A stretch of 64,000 nucleotides of DNA, taken from Plantago ovata (lineage: Eukaryota; Streptophyta; Magnoliopsida; Lamiales; Plantaginaceae). Shown one piece after another: positions 1 through 12,310 of the stretch (its first letter is position 1; every line of letters begins with the position of its first letter). The notes beneath the pieces are model-generated. The model was not told where the DNA came from. It did no database searches and saw nothing but the letters and a program-made list of their open reading frames with translations. A program made the translations under genes and the position numbers. Location: NCBI GenBank assembly GCA_028274465.1, contig CM051457.1, positions 63,736,899 to 63,800,898 on the forward strand, in the 5' to 3' direction.

Positions 1-1246
1 AAGAAATACTACCATACTACTTATTCAAAACGATCCTTTTGTCTACGGATGCTCCTATTACACTTGTTACTCAGTAGTGAATTGACGTTACTCGTGGTAC
101 TAAATTGAATTACTATTCATGAGTACACATTATTTCCCAAGCTACTAATGATTTCTTAGAGCTACAAGTTTCACCTTACTAAAATAATTTTCTGCATTTG
201 CCTTCGCCTTCCAGACCTTACTATCTTCTTGGGTAATTAAGGAGATTAGGGAAGACCTGTGCTCAGTAGATTCAGGATTGACAACATGATACTTGTAATG
301 AATTGAACTCTACATTGTCTTGAATATTACTCTTTAGTTCTTGGTGCTTGACTTGAGGTTCATATATTCTACTAAAGTAATTTTAACATGCGAATTCTAG
401 ATTTTGTTAGCTTGTGTTTTTTTTTTTTTTTTTTTTAATTTTTATTTTTTTAAATTTATAAGTGAGAAGTCAATTGATTAGCAAAGTAGATCACATTCTA
501 ACCTATTGAAATGAGGATTTTCATTTAGTGAAAGCTGAATTCATATAGTATATATTAGCACTTCTTCCATTGATGTCATCCTGTTAGATGGATGTCATTG
601 ATTAATTCTGTTAATACTATTGATGTAGCAGAGAGAAGGAAAAATGTACATTGGTACCGTTCTTTATTTCTGCTAAATCTAGTGGTAAAAATACTATGTT
701 GATGTCGCATTAATGATTAACCCCCTTTAGTAATGGGAAATAACTCATAGTATGATTGCATATATATATATATATATAGTTGTGATACTGCCAAAGCAGT
801 AATCATGCTGCTAGAGCAAATAAAATGTAACTTTGACAAGTTTACTAATCAAATGTTATTAAAGCTTTAGTTCCTTAATTGCCCGTTCTAAAATAAGAAG
901 GTAGTCTTCACTTCTCCACACTTTACTCTCTTGCAAAATCTTCCCAGATATTACATTTGATTTCATATTCAAATAAATTAACTTAAAAAATCCATCCTTT
1001 GCCTTGTGCAAGAGACGATTTTCACTCTCATTTGTTGTATGTTCTTGCATATTAAGATCCCTTAATATATAATTTTTCATTGTAACACCCAAATTTAGGG
1101 GTACTTTATATGTCCGTTGACAATTATACATGCACCTTTATTGAAAAAAATTATATTACAAGTCTTGTGGGGACACCTATGTTATTTTTCCATCATAAAA
1201 CATACATCGACCTATATTCATAAGTTAATTCAAATGTTCTCAATAA
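1..1246. other. AT-rich spacer, no gene seen
   Basis: AT-rich non-coding sequence with a T-run near 417-436 and a short (TA)n tract at 760-778. The small open frames here have no recognisable domain and no plant-like codon pattern. I see no promoter, RNA gene or transposon terminus. Confidence 0.6.
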
Positions 1247-1464
1247 ACCATATATATATATATATATATATATATAGATATATATATATATATTCATATA
1301 TATGTATACATATATATATATATGTATATGTATATATGTATATATGTATATATATATATATATATCTATATATACATATATATATATATGTATATGTATA
1401 TATATATATGTATATATGTATATATATATATATACATACATATATATATATACATATACATATA

Positions 1465-1504
<40 letters not shown>

Positions 1505-1523
1505 TACATATATATATACATAT

Positions 1524-1554
<31 letters not shown>

Positions 1555-1609
1555 GTATATATATATATATATATATCTAATATATAGGTGTGTGTGTGTG
1601 TGTGTGTGT
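1247..1609. repeat. Compound (TA)n / TATG-TATAC microsatellite with (TG)n end
   Basis: About 340 bp of TA dinucleotides interspersed with TATG and TACATA variants, followed by a (TG)n run near 1587-1609. It translates to Tyr-Ile repeats on both strands, and those open frames are not genes. Such tracts can form hairpins or cruciforms and are unstable in length. Confidence 0.95.
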
Positions 1610-1620
1610 ATTTTATATAT

Positions 1621-2046
1621 GAATAAGGGGCGCTTGGAGAACTTGCCTCTCTACACGCACAGAAACTCCAGTACTTTCAGACCTCAACACCATTGAAACC
1701 TTCCAAGTTCCATCCTTCATCGACTTGCAAAATCAAACCTTTTCCTTCTTCTTTGATTTATCTCTTCTCCTTCACCGCCTTTTTCTCCATCTCTTCTCAA
1801 TTACAAAACATCAAAATTCTTTAATCACATCCGGATGGTTGTCATTTTGAGTACTCGCACCCTAATCTGAATGGTTGTCAATTGGATGGTATAGAGGGTT
1901 CCGATTTCAACCGTTTCGCCTTTGATCTGGTCGACGGGTTTAGTAAAACAGACAGGTACATGCATTAGCGGTTAGCCGAGTTCTCGTCGTTGCCCTTGCT
2001 TGTACACCAACTGTTCGACAAAAAGGACCAGTACCAGTTACATAAG
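1621..2046 (+). other. 5'-UTR-like stretch with possible first-exon remnant, unassigned
   Basis: Directly after the microsatellite the composition changes. A pyrimidine-rich tract (about 1735-1805, CTTCTTC and CTCTTCTCC types) resembles a plant 5' UTR. It is followed by a mostly open stretch, about 1896-2046, with segments such as FAFDLVDGFSKTDRY and LPLLVHQLFDKKDQY, interrupted once by a stop. The stretch ends at a donor-like AAGTAAG. I do not recognise the protein. It could be the start of a decayed host gene, a non-coding transcript, or chance. The RLCK-like fragment about 1 kb downstream on the same strand may belong to the same decayed locus, but nothing links them directly. Confidence 0.25.
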
Positions 2047-2975
2047 TAAGTTCAGAATCGATCTTGTACATCGATATTGATATCAATATCCTGCTCAGTG
2101 ATGCGTAATCGTTCTCTTTTTGTTTCTTTCATTGGATCAAATATGGTGAAATTCTTTGTGTTTTTCTCCAATTTTCATGTATCATTGTTGATTTGCCAAA
2201 GATAAGTCAAATTTCAATAATTCTTCACTTTGGAGTCTGGATGAAAGTTCGATAATTTGTGTTTTTTATGATAGGGCTTGTTGTTTCTGATGACGTTATT
2301 TTGGTTGTTGATTGGAGTGCTTGATCTGGAACGTTGCTGCTCACTGTTGTGTTGTGTCTCCATCAGGTAGCTTATTTTTTTCAATGTCTAGTTATGTCTT
2401 TTGTAAGTGTAAGTGTAATTGCACAAAACCACATAGTAAATTGGCATGGCACTACCTACTTGATATATTCCCACGATAATAATGTGTTATTAATGTGTCT
2501 TTCCACTCCGTTTATTGTTGGACAGTCATGTTAGCTAGCTATAACTTCTTCTATTGTTACTTTTTCATAGTTGCAAAGAAAAATTCGTATTGAATTTGAG
2601 TTGAGTATGTAATTGGAAACAGAGATAATCTTTTCATGATACATGTATATTTCCACTTGGTTCCATACACGAGCTAATTTAGATTTGACATATTCTGTAA
2701 TAATTAAGTGCTACTATGTTTTTATAAATTAGCTACTTATTTTTGTTTCTATCATTCAACTTGGGAGATGGTCTACAAATGTTGTTGCATGTCCAGTCTA
2801 CTTACTGTATTCTTAATAGTACATGTTAATTTGCAGCTCTAATATTTTTCAGATTAAAAAACTAACTTGTTATCCATATTATTCCCTTTTCATTCTGTTT
2901 GGTTTAAGATATGTTAAAATGAGAGTAGCACTCAGTTGTAGTATATTTTTGGTTCTGTTTTGGAAGGATAGACCG

Positions 2976-3041
2976 TGTTGTGGTATGGTAATAGCTGTAA
3001 AGCAGTTGAATGAAGATGGCTGACAAGGGCACATGGAGCGG
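2976..3041 (+). pseudogene. Receptor-like cytoplasmic kinase (RLCK-VII/PBL-like) fragment
   Basis: The frame at 2982-3020 reads GMVIAVKQLNEDG. It is followed by a stop and then QGHMER in the same frame. This matches the N-lobe of plant RLCK subfamily VII kinases (APK1/PBL type), where GxVIAVKxLNxEGxQGHxEW carries the ATP-binding lysine (here Lys of AVK). Intact relatives phosphorylate partners at the plasma membrane in immune and growth signalling. Here no glycine-rich loop, HRD or DFG motif is seen on either side, and a stop replaces the residue before QGH. It is most likely a small relic of a duplicated kinase exon. A chance match is possible, because only about 19 residues are informative. 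Confidence 0.45.
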
Positions 3042-5080
3042 TTGGTATGCATATTTATCCCTTTGAACACTATAAGTCGTACATGGAGTAGTTTGGCTTT
3101 CTCAAAGAAAAATTAGATTTCCATCAACGAGCATGGAAATTAATGAACTGAATATGTGAATCAAGGTGAAGTCTATAGCCTTGATGCAGAAACTCTTGGA
3201 GTATTGTGTAGCATGGTATTTTATGTGAAGCTAGCAAGACTCGCGTTCTCCTGCCAATCCAAAAACAAAGACCAAAGCAGGCACTATGGTCTGACGTGAA
3301 AAGACCCAATTCCGATCCAACCTCGATCCTAGGCGTGTACTTTCTCTAAAGTCTCTCCCCGAAAGCTTCATGTCAGATCAGCCGTAAGTAAAATGTAGGT
3401 ATAGGAGTTCATAATTCCTTAATCCGGGCCGGCTTTGTTATCTTACACTTTTTTATTTTGATTTTCACATGAAAGATTAGGTTAAAACAATTGCTATTTC
3501 ACAATTGCATGTAGCTTTTGCTGCTTCCCCCCCCCCCCTCCTAATCAATACATTAATGTTTCATCTCATGTCCACATAACCGTGCTTTGTAGAGAGTATG
3601 GTAACTGAAGCATTAGCATTCCAAACAATAAATTTGGTGCTTGGTTCGGTATTGAAAGGAGGGAAAGGAATTCGAGTTTCCTCCTTTTTTTGATTCCTTA
3701 TAGTGGTATATCGCTGACTAAGAATACTGGGTATGACAAGTACGTTATTGCAGTTATGATAAATAGTTCTTTTACCTTCACTGGATTAACAGTTAGTTTC
3801 ATGTAACATGACACAAGTATGGACCAAGTACCATGATAAACAAAATTTTATTATTCGTCTGCTCTTGTTCGTTCCAGTGTTCCAGTTATTGCATCTGTAT
3901 CTAATCTTTGAGGTTAGTGATATGCAGTATCCATGTAATTATTTGGACTTGCTTTGTACTGCATTCGATGTATATGAATTTTGTGATTTTCACTCAAGGC
4001 CCTTGAGTAATTGGTCTCTAGCACACATTAAAAGAAAATAAAAATTTTGAGCTTGTGTTAGATTTTCGGAAGATATTTCTTAAAGCTTAGCATCATCATG
4101 AAATTTTAATTAGTGTTTCTTATGGTCTTCTGAAAGGAATTTCTGACAGATAAATTAGGACTAAGAGTACTTTAATGAAATTACCACCTCCGGGAATCTT
4201 TGTTTTGTTTGCTTTTACTGGAGAAATTATGTTGCAGGACAGATTTAGTGGAAATAGTTACTGATAAAGAATGCAGGATTAATCTTCAATTCTTTGTAGG
4301 CCAGCAGTCTTAAGTTAAGCGAACGCTGAACATATCGTTTCATTTATAGAGGAACATGAATCAGCTGCGCTAAAAATGGCACAAAATAGATGCCACACAT
4401 GTTTCCAAATTAAAAACCCTGTAAATACATTGGAATATTAGTTAGATGCTTGTAATCCGTGCATATGGTTGACTATTACAGAAAATGTTTAAACCAAAAG
4501 TTCAATGTGAACAACTTGAGCCTGTAGCTCGAGAGTTCTGTTTCGATTGAGTCGATATCAGGTGACATTGTAGTTTATGTGCTATATATTTGAAAGGATA
4601 ATTGTATGGAGATATACAGTTTTCTTTGCGTAGTACGTATTAATTTATGTAGCTGGAATTTTGTGTAGGAGTTATCATAACGGCTAATGCTCGTCACTGC
4701 TTAAGGTTTTTGTTGCTTGTCAATATTTGTTTTTATGTTTTTTTCTTCCTTAATTGAACTGGAATCTATGGCTGGCTTTAGTGCTGTTAGAATTTATTTT
4801 TAAAATATGTTTCACATATCAAAAGATACTTATTCAATTCGAAATTCTCAATAGTTTTTGTTTAAGGAGAATGTATTTTCAACGCAGTTCAAACAACTTG
4901 CTTTTAATACAGTTAAAAAATTGTCTAAATTATATAGTGACTAGGTAAAATTTTATTGGACAAATTCACTCTAAACTTAACACGTAACTATAAAACAAGT
5001 ATGTACAAAATGAACAACTAAAAAAAAATCAAGAAAAATTGTTTGACACGCGTAGCGTGGCACGCGCATTCTAGTATGTA
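3042..5080. other. Spacer without a recognisable gene
   Basis: AT-rich sequence with a C-run near 3528 and scattered short open frames (for example 3808-4041 and 4754-4948) that show no domain. A donor-like CCGTAAGTA lies near 3385. Nothing else can be supported. Confidence 0.55.
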
Positions 5081-5277
<197 letters not shown>

Positions 5278-5723
5278 CCCGGGTTGGACCCAAAATCGAA
5301 TTTTGAAAAATTTGAGGATTGAATTTTATATTTGGAATATAAATATGATTTAATTGCAATTGTTTTAACTAGAGGGGTTAAATTTAATTAGTATAAAGTT
5401 AAGGGGCTTATTTGTGATTTATCAATTTATTGTTATTGCAAATAAGTCCTTCTACTTTTGAATTTTAGATTTAACACCTCCAAGGTTTCGAAAATTACAA
5501 TTGAGTCTTTCGAAATTGCTACCCTGGTCAATAGAATTTTCGATTTTTTCAATCTAGTCCAAATTTTCAATTTTTTCATAGAGATTATAAGTATGGGATT
5601 ATAATTTTCATAATGAAATTATGAAGTCATTTGGCATCCACATAGGCTACTACTTGTTTGTTTGCTCGATATGCTATTGTTTGACAATGCATGTTTAAAT
5701 ACCATGTATTTTACTTTCCGTTC

Positions 5724-5893
5724 GACCGCTATGCATGCGAGGGTAGGCGGCGCCCTCTTATTTGTCGGACCGCATATGTTATGTATGGGTAGGCGGCGCC
5801 CATTATGTGCTTGACCGCGTTTAGAACTAGAATGGATAGGCGGCATCCATTACGTGTAGACCGCTCATGCATGATGGGTAGGCGGCGCCCTTA
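5724..5893 (+). repeat. Four-unit stem-loop array in copia leader (copy A)
   Basis: Four tandem units of about 45 bp, each starting with GACCGC (5724, 5768, 5813, 5859) and followed by a 19-nt hairpin (5739, 5784, 5832, 5875). The hairpins read GAGGGTAGGCGGCGCCCTC, ATGGGTAGGCGGCGCCCAT, ATGGATAGGCGGCATCCAT and ATGGGTAGGCGGCGCCCTT. Stem bases change in compensating pairs, while the 7-nt loop AGGCGGC is constant. The loop's GCGG is complementary to CCGC of the GACCGC motif, so each unit could close a pseudoknot or kiss its neighbour. It lies in the untranslated leader, where LTR retrotransposons carry packaging and dimerisation signals. Function is inferred. Confidence 0.8.
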
Positions 5894-6450
5894 TTTGTTT
5901 GTAGATGACTGATAACAACCCTCAAGCTACAAGCCCCAACTAATATAAGTGCAGAAATATATATATGTATGTATTTCTTAGATGCTTTCCGTGGGGTGCT
6001 TTAATTTTGAACTTTCATTGCGTTTCCCTGTATTGGCGACCTCGTCCTGCAGACTCGCAGTGATCGTCAGATTAGAGTAAGCCTATGGTTATAACTTACT
6101 GCATATTGTATCTAGCGACCTCGATAGGTACAATATGTAGAGCATCGGGTTAAACTAGATTTAACACCCAAGAGTTGCGTGACGCAATTGGATAGTCCTA
6201 CCGGTCATATTATGCTATGCGACCAGCCCCCGTTGGAGTATAGCATAGTATGGATTCGGATCTTGGCCACTACGGTAAATTGTTGGACATTACCTGTATG
6301 TTTGTTTTGGGGGCAAGCATATGTAAAAATAGTGGGAGCTAAACAGCTAAAGGACCTTCTTGTTTAGTTATGTTGACTGTGTATTTAGAAATAGTATTTC
6401 AATAGTTGATTTATTATTTTCGTTCTATACTATTTCTCCTAAGAAAAACC

Positions 6451-6765
6451 GAAATGACGATTATCTCGCTCCGTGCTGTCTTAGAGAAGCAAATTTTGAC
6501 CGGACCAAACTTCCTAGATTGGATCAGGAATATACGTTTGGTGCTGAGGTACGAAAGGATTGAGTACGTCTTGGACGAGGCTAATCCCGTGTGTCCCGAG
6601 AACTAGACTGCCGATCAAGTGTTGAATTTGATTTGATCAAAGAGATACACAGATGCAAGCTCAATGAAGGAGGGAACATGTCTGAACACGTTCTCAAGAT
6701 GAGAATAAGATCATGGTGATCTTTGTCCTTCAATCATTGCCGAGTTCGTATTCGCAGTTCATCAT
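6451..6765 (+). pseudogene. Copia gag region (copy A)
   Basis: Begins at an ATG and encodes the conserved gag start seen also in copy B (residues such as KQILTGPNFLDWIRNIRLVL). This is the capsid domain of copia elements, which forms the cytoplasmic particle that packages element RNA. The gag region is shorter here than in copy B. Fossil coding sequence. Confidence 0.8.
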
Positions 6766-8246
6766 TAACCATCATGAATGCGAAGGACGTTACACTGCCC
6801 GAACTCCATAATCTGCTGAAGACATATGATCAAACTCTTCTTGGGAAGGAGAAATCGATCATGTATGTTGGGCAACCGTCTAACCCAAACCCGAGAAACA
6901 AAGGTGCTAAGGGTAAGGGAAAGTCGGGAGCCAAGGCTAACACTTCGAGTGATAAGCCTAAGCGTCTGAACCAGAAAAGGAAGTTCAAGAGAAGTGGAAC
7001 GGTACGCACAGATGAATGCCTTTTCTGTAAGCAGAAAGGGCATTGGAAGAAAGATTGCCCTAAGCCGAGGGCAGATCAAGCTAAGAAGCCGCCGGCTTCT
7101 AGCTCAGGTATGTTTGTTATTGAAATGAACATGACTACTTTTGACTCCAATGGTTGGGTATTAGATACAGCCTGTGGCTCGCACATTTGTAATAATGTGC
7201 AGGGGCCAATTGATCACAGGCTAGTCAAGCAAGGTGAAATCGACTTGCATGTTGGGAACGGCAATCCAGTTGAAGCCAAACGCGTTGGACGCTGCAAGAT
7301 AGATTTACCATCAGGACAATGTTTAGAACTTAATAACGTTTATTTTGTTCCATCCATTGTCAGAAATATTATTTCCATTCCATTGTTGGACAATTTGGGT
7401 TTTTCCTTTCGATTTGCCAATAATACTTGTTATTTTTCATTAGATGACCAGTATTATGGAAAAGCTCGCTTAGTTAATGGTTTATATATTTTGCAAAGTA
7501 GTCTACCTTTATTTCAAATACATAACAAGCAACCGTCTTCAAGTAGGAAGAATAATCCATCTTATCTATGGCATTGTCGGCTAGGCCATATCAATGAAAC
7601 ACGGATTCAAAGACTAAGGAAGTTGGACTACTTAGAACCATTTGGTTTTGAATCATATGGTACATGCGAATCATGTGTTAAGGGTAAGATGACGAACAAA
7701 CCTTTTGTTGGACAAGGTGTTCGTGCCACTCGCTGCTTAGAGCTCATACATGCCGATGTATGTGGACCTTTTAAAGTCCAAGCACGTGGAGGTTATCCTT
7801 ACTTCGTTACCTTTACTGACGATTTCTCAAGGTATGGATATATTTATCTTATGAAGAATAAATCCGAGACCTTTGGGAAATTCAAGGAGTTTAGGAATGA
7901 GGTCGAGAATGAATTAAACCTAAGGATAGTCACTCTTCGATCAGATCGAGGAGGTGAATACCTTAGTGAAGAATTTATCGACTACTTGAAGGAGAATGGA
8001 ATTAAATCGCAATGAAACCCTCCTGGAACACCACAATTAAATGGTGTGTCTGAGAGAAGGAATCGAACCCTGTTAGACATGATGAGATCAATGATTGGAT
8101 TCTCGACTCTTCCAAAATATCTATGGGGATATGCGCTACGAACTGCAATCTACATTCTGAACCGTGTACCATCTAAATCAGTGGAGAAAACTCCTTATGA
8201 GTTATGGACAGGAAAGAAGCCCTCACTGGGCTATCTTAGACCTTAG
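6766..8246 (+). pseudogene. Copia gag C-terminus, zinc knuckle, protease and integrase (copy A)
   Basis: Order of domains: end of gag (TLPELHNLLKTYDQ), a basic linker, a CCHC knuckle (CLFCKQKGHWKKDC, about 7018-7060), a protease region with WVLDTACGSHIC, the GAG-pre-integrase HHCC zinc region (LWHCRLGHINETRIQRL then CESCVKGKM), and an integrase core with DDFSRYGYIY and LRSDRGGEY. The integrase C-terminal part follows ([13 protein letters not shown], about 8052-8090). In an active copia these products process the polyprotein and insert the cDNA into the nuclear genome. Fossil. Confidence 0.9.
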
Positions 8247-10450
8247 GGCTGTCCTGCGATAGTCAAACTGATGCTCACTGATAAGTTAGATGCCAAGGGT
8301 GTCAAAGTATATTTCATATGCTATCCTCGTCAGACGAGAGGCTATGAATTCTATCATGCTGAAGATCACAAGGTGATAGTATCTAGAAACGTCAAGTTTT
8401 TAGAAGCAGAATACCTCGAAGAAGAGAGGTTAGATGACATGATAGAACTTGAAGAAATTCAAGACTTTGACACGCGCGAACATGAGTTCTCTAAATCTTC
8501 GGATTTGGACTCAAGTTCAGTGGGAGCTTTCGAAGCAGACAAGGGTAATGATATGACACTTTCTAGGCATGTCATAGTCAGTGGGAGTCCTGTGATTAGA
8601 TCAACAGTTGAAACCACACCAATAGAACCCGTTGTCAGTCAACCTGTGCAACAAGTTGCACAAGAGCAGCCTCCCGCTGGGGAACAGGGTCGCGGGGCGC
8701 GACCAGCTGCATCAGTGCCCACTGATAATGTTCGTGTTACACGAAGCCAGAAAAGAAAAGCACGAGAACCATTCGAGCTCCGTAGGTCGAAGAGGATCCT
8801 AAAAGGACCTCATAAGCAAAGCCTTATGATAGAAGACATCAGTGAACTTGATGTCGGCTTATCAGATCGGGAAGATCCCGAGACCTACAAAGAGGCAATA
8901 ATTGATATTGACTCAGACAAATGGCAAGAGGCCATGGAATTGGAAATGGACTCCATGTACCTGAGCCAAGTTTGGAGCTTGGTAGACTTGCCCCAAGGGG
9001 TTAGACCTATTGGGTGCAAATGGGTCTTTAAACGAAAGATAGATGCCGATGGCAAGGTACACATGCACAAGGCTAGACTTGTGGCGAAAGGCTACACGCA
9101 AAGGTATGGCTTCGATTACGATGAAACCTTTTCACCGGTAGCAAAATTGAAGTCCATTCGAATTCTACTTGCGATAGCTGCCTACTATGATTATGAGATC
9201 TGGCAGATGGATGTAAAGGCTGCCTTCCTCAATGGAAACCTTGAGGAAGAGGTCTATATGGTACAGCCGGAAGGTTTTATTAGTAAAACCAGGCCAACTG
9301 CTGTATGCAAATTACAAAGATCCATCTATGGCTAAAGCAAGCGTCTAGGAGTTGGAATATCCGCTTTGATGAAGCTGTCAAATCGTTTGACTTCGTCAGA
9401 AGCAGGGAAGATCCATGTGTCTACACTAGGCACAATGACAGGGGAGTCGTTTTCATGATCATCTATGTTGATGACATTTTGATCATGGGAAACAATGTCT
9501 CTATGCTAGAAGAGACTAAAGTTTGGTTATCAAGTACCTTCTCAATGAAGGACTTGGGTGAAGCGAACTACATCGTGGGGATCAAGATCTATAGAGATAG
9601 ATCCAAGAGGATGTTAGGATTGACACAGTCCACCTACATCGACAAAATACTGAAGCGTTATAAGATGGACGACTCAAAGAGAGGCTTTCTCCCAGCTAGG
9701 CATGGGATTGTCTTATCAGTTAAGGATAGTCCTAAAACTGATGAAGAAAGAAATGCAATGAGTCGTGTACCCTATGCTTCGGCAGTAGGGTCTATAATGC
9801 ATGCAATGAATTGCACAAGGCCTGATGTGGCATATGCGCTTAGTGTCACTTGTCGACACCAACAGAATCCAGGAGTACCTCATTGGACTTCTGTAAAGAA
9901 CATTTTTAAGTACCTTCGACAGACTAAGGAAATGTTCTCGGTGTTTGGTGGAGAACCAGAATTAAACATGTCTGGTTATGTCGACGCTGGATTTGAATCA
10001 GATCCTGATGACTTTAAGTCACAGACAGGATACGTATTCAAATTGAACGGAGGAGCTATCTGTTGGAAGAGTTCTAAGCAAGCCACGATTGCTGACTCAT
10101 CCACAGAAGCCGAGTACATTGCTACATCAGAAGCATCGAAAGAAGTTGTCTGGATTTCAGAGTTCTTGAAGGAATTGAGGGTTGTTCCTGCTCCTAGTCC
10201 AATAACGATTTATTGTGACAATACGGGCGCCGTCGCTCAAGCTAAGGAGCCTAGATCTACAAACAAGAACAAACATGTACTTAGAAAGTATCACGTTATA
10301 CGTGAGATTATTGATAGAGGAGAAGTTAGTATAGAACGTGTCTCTACCAAGGACAACGTGGCAGATCCTTTCACCAAGGTCTTATCAGTGGATGTCCACT
10401 TAAGACATTATGGTAATCTGGGTATTAAGCATAAATGTGACTGGCTCTAG
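8247..10450 (+). pseudogene. Copia reverse transcriptase and RNase H (copy A)
   Basis: The region opens with the integrase-RT linker (LDAKGVKVYFI, RRSKRILKGP). The RT then shows ARLVAKGYTQRYGFDYDETF, QMDVKAAFLNGNLEEEVYM and the catalytic YVDDILI. RNase H follows with SGYVDAGFESD, QATIADSSTEAEYIA and IYCDNTGAVA, ending about 10450 just before the polypurine tract. Enzyme roles: copying element RNA into cDNA and removing the RNA strand inside the particle. Fossil, closely similar to 60437-62625. Confidence 0.92.
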
Positions 10451-10464
10451 TCCAAGTGGGAGAT

Positions 10465-11735
10465 TGATAGTGTATATGTCCTAGAGACAGTCCTTATTAA
10501 GGGCATGCAACCCTTATAGAGGGCATATATGTACTATTACACAGGTCAACGTAATATAATATATGTTTGTTGTTTGACTATTGAGTATCGCTTTCATATT
10601 TATATTACACCAGGCATGCAGCATGTCATATCTCTATTCCTGTCTGTATTGATATTAAACATGTCCCCTTGGATAGATGACCGATCACACAGATAGTGGG
10701 AGCTATGTGAGTTATCATCTATCCCAAACTCTCCCTAGTCGAGGTTCATCTCGGATGTAGGGGTCTGAATGAACCAGCTGAGACTAGTATGCGTGGAGGT
10801 TATACTTGTTGGAGCAAGTGTGCGCCGATCCCACGGCCACGGAACGGATTGTTGGACAATCAAGAAACGTTACCATAACTGCGCATAGTTGCTCGAAGGA
10901 TGATTACCGAACAATGGAAGTACCCACCGGACACTCCCATCGATGTATACTCTACACCAAAGTGTCTATGGGAACCGGTAAGTTGTCGAAGTGATGCCAG
11001 TCGTCCTTTGGACTTACAGGACTTTATCATCACATTTGTTGCCCCATATCCTTGGTGGACCCATCGATGTCAGCTCTGAATAAGCAGTTGACCCAAGACA
11101 CGATCCAGGATTATGGCTACATAGAAATGGGGATGATAAGTGTTTCTGTGAAGGATTCATCTCTCATGTGTAGCACAGGAGAGCACTGCTCATAGTCGTT
11201 CATAGTTGTGATTGGTAAAACCGCTGGCCAGCGTATCAATATTATTATGATGGTCATAATAGATATTGGATTCACCATGCAACTCACTGAAGACGCCCGT
11301 GGATGTATTATTGGGATAGACACTTCATCGATCATAAATGCATTCGAGTCAGTCAGATGAAGGGACGTTACCATCGCGCGTTGAGCGCAACAGACTACGC
11401 AACGAAAGGGTTTGCTTTGAGAAACCTCTCAAACGTCCTCATGTATTAATATTGCAAATGGAACCGTCTAGGAATTCCATTTTGCCTAGTCTTGGACTTG
11501 CTTAATACAATGAGGCCCTATGGGTCACACTATGTGGTGATTCAGCTTATCCGAATATCCTTGAAGATGGAATCGCAATTGATTTGGAATTAATTGTGAT
11601 TGATGGATTATAATTGATTTGGAATTAATTATAATATTTTGTGGCTCGATTAATGATTTGGAATTATTAATTGAATTGGCTGACTAATTGTATTTTATGT
11701 AAATACAATTAGAGATTATATTTTGGAAATATAAT
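10465..11735 (+). repeat. Copia 3' LTR (copy A), with polypurine tract
   Basis: The purine-rich AAGTGGGAGA ends just before TGATAGTGTATATG, the LTR start. The sequence matches the first part of the 2.08-kb LTR of copy B until 11735, where the CACTA terminus begins. It contains tandem AATTAATTGTGATTGATGG-type AT-rich segments near 11570-11680. Roles in a live element: promoter, transcript end and integration ends. Confidence 0.9.
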
Positions 11736-12180
11736 CACTACTAGAAAAAATGGATTTAGTGACCCCCTAAAATAGTCACCATTTGGGCCTATAGTGACAT
11801 TTCTTGCTATTGTGACACTTTTTAAAAGTGTCACGTGTTAAGGGGTTTCAATAGCTTAAGTGTCATCATAGGCTTCTATAGTGACGCCATAATGTGTGTA
11901 GATAAAAACATGTTTTCACACTTAATGTGTCACAATAATTGTCTTTGACAACCCTTTCCTAGGTCTGGAAGATCTGAATAACTAGATTAACCAACTTGCT
12001 AAGGGTTACTATACGGTGAGGTAGTGACATGAAGTTTGGTCATTACACGTTAATATAGTGACGTCATGTTGCGTAATTATAAACGCATTTTGTAACCAAT
12101 ATTGTGGGTTACTTTTCAGCTGATTAATCATATCCTCAAACAAATCAGACTATTTAACGTCAAATCAACTAGTTATGCTC
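11736..12180. mobile_element. CACTA (En/Spm) transposon terminus, first element
   Basis: CACTACTAGAAAAAATGG at 11736 is the classic CACTA terminal inverted repeat. It is followed by subterminal repeats in both orientations (TAGTGAC and GTGACAC / GTGTCAC, about 11757-11890, and again near 12010 and 12060). Such subterminal motifs bind the family's TNP1-like protein. It lies exactly where copia copy A's LTR stops, so it inserted there or recombined there. No opposite terminus was found, and no transposase of its own is visible. Confidence 0.85.
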
Positions 12181-12240
12181 AATTAAAAAAAAAACCTCTA
12201 TAAGCATTTACAATCTATCAGAAAACATGAATATATTATA

Positions 12241-12310
12241 GGGGTGTTGCGAGAATCGAACTCGCGATCTCTTGCAAGATGCAAGAACCGTACCATTAGA
12301 CCAAACACCC
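12241..12310 (-). tRNA. tRNA-like sequence (proline-tRNA-like), probably a pseudogene
   Basis: Read on the minus strand, it folds as a tRNA. The acceptor stem is GGGTGTT with AACACCC (7 of 7 pairs), the T arm is GCGAG-TTCGATT-CTCGC (perfect), and the D arm is TGGTCTAATGGTA. The anticodon stem can be CTTGC/GCAAG with a 5-nt loop ATCTT, or TCTTG/CAAGA with a 7-nt loop CATCTTG. The overall frame resembles plant tRNA-Pro. The loop is two bases short, or lacks the invariant U33, so decoding identity is unclear and function is doubtful. The A and B box promoter elements (TGGTCTAATGG and GAGTTCGATTC) are well kept, so Pol III transcription is possible. Confidence 0.6.

Noticed and set aside
1117-1587. 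Long open frames of Tyr-Ile repeats on both strands (also at 5018-5359 and 50124-50405)
   Set aside because: They are translations of (TA)n and TATG repeats and encode no real protein.
5724-5893. Copia leader repeats as a CRISPR or rDNA-type array
   Set aside because: They lie inside a retrotransposon leader, occur in both copies, and are hairpin units with no spacers.
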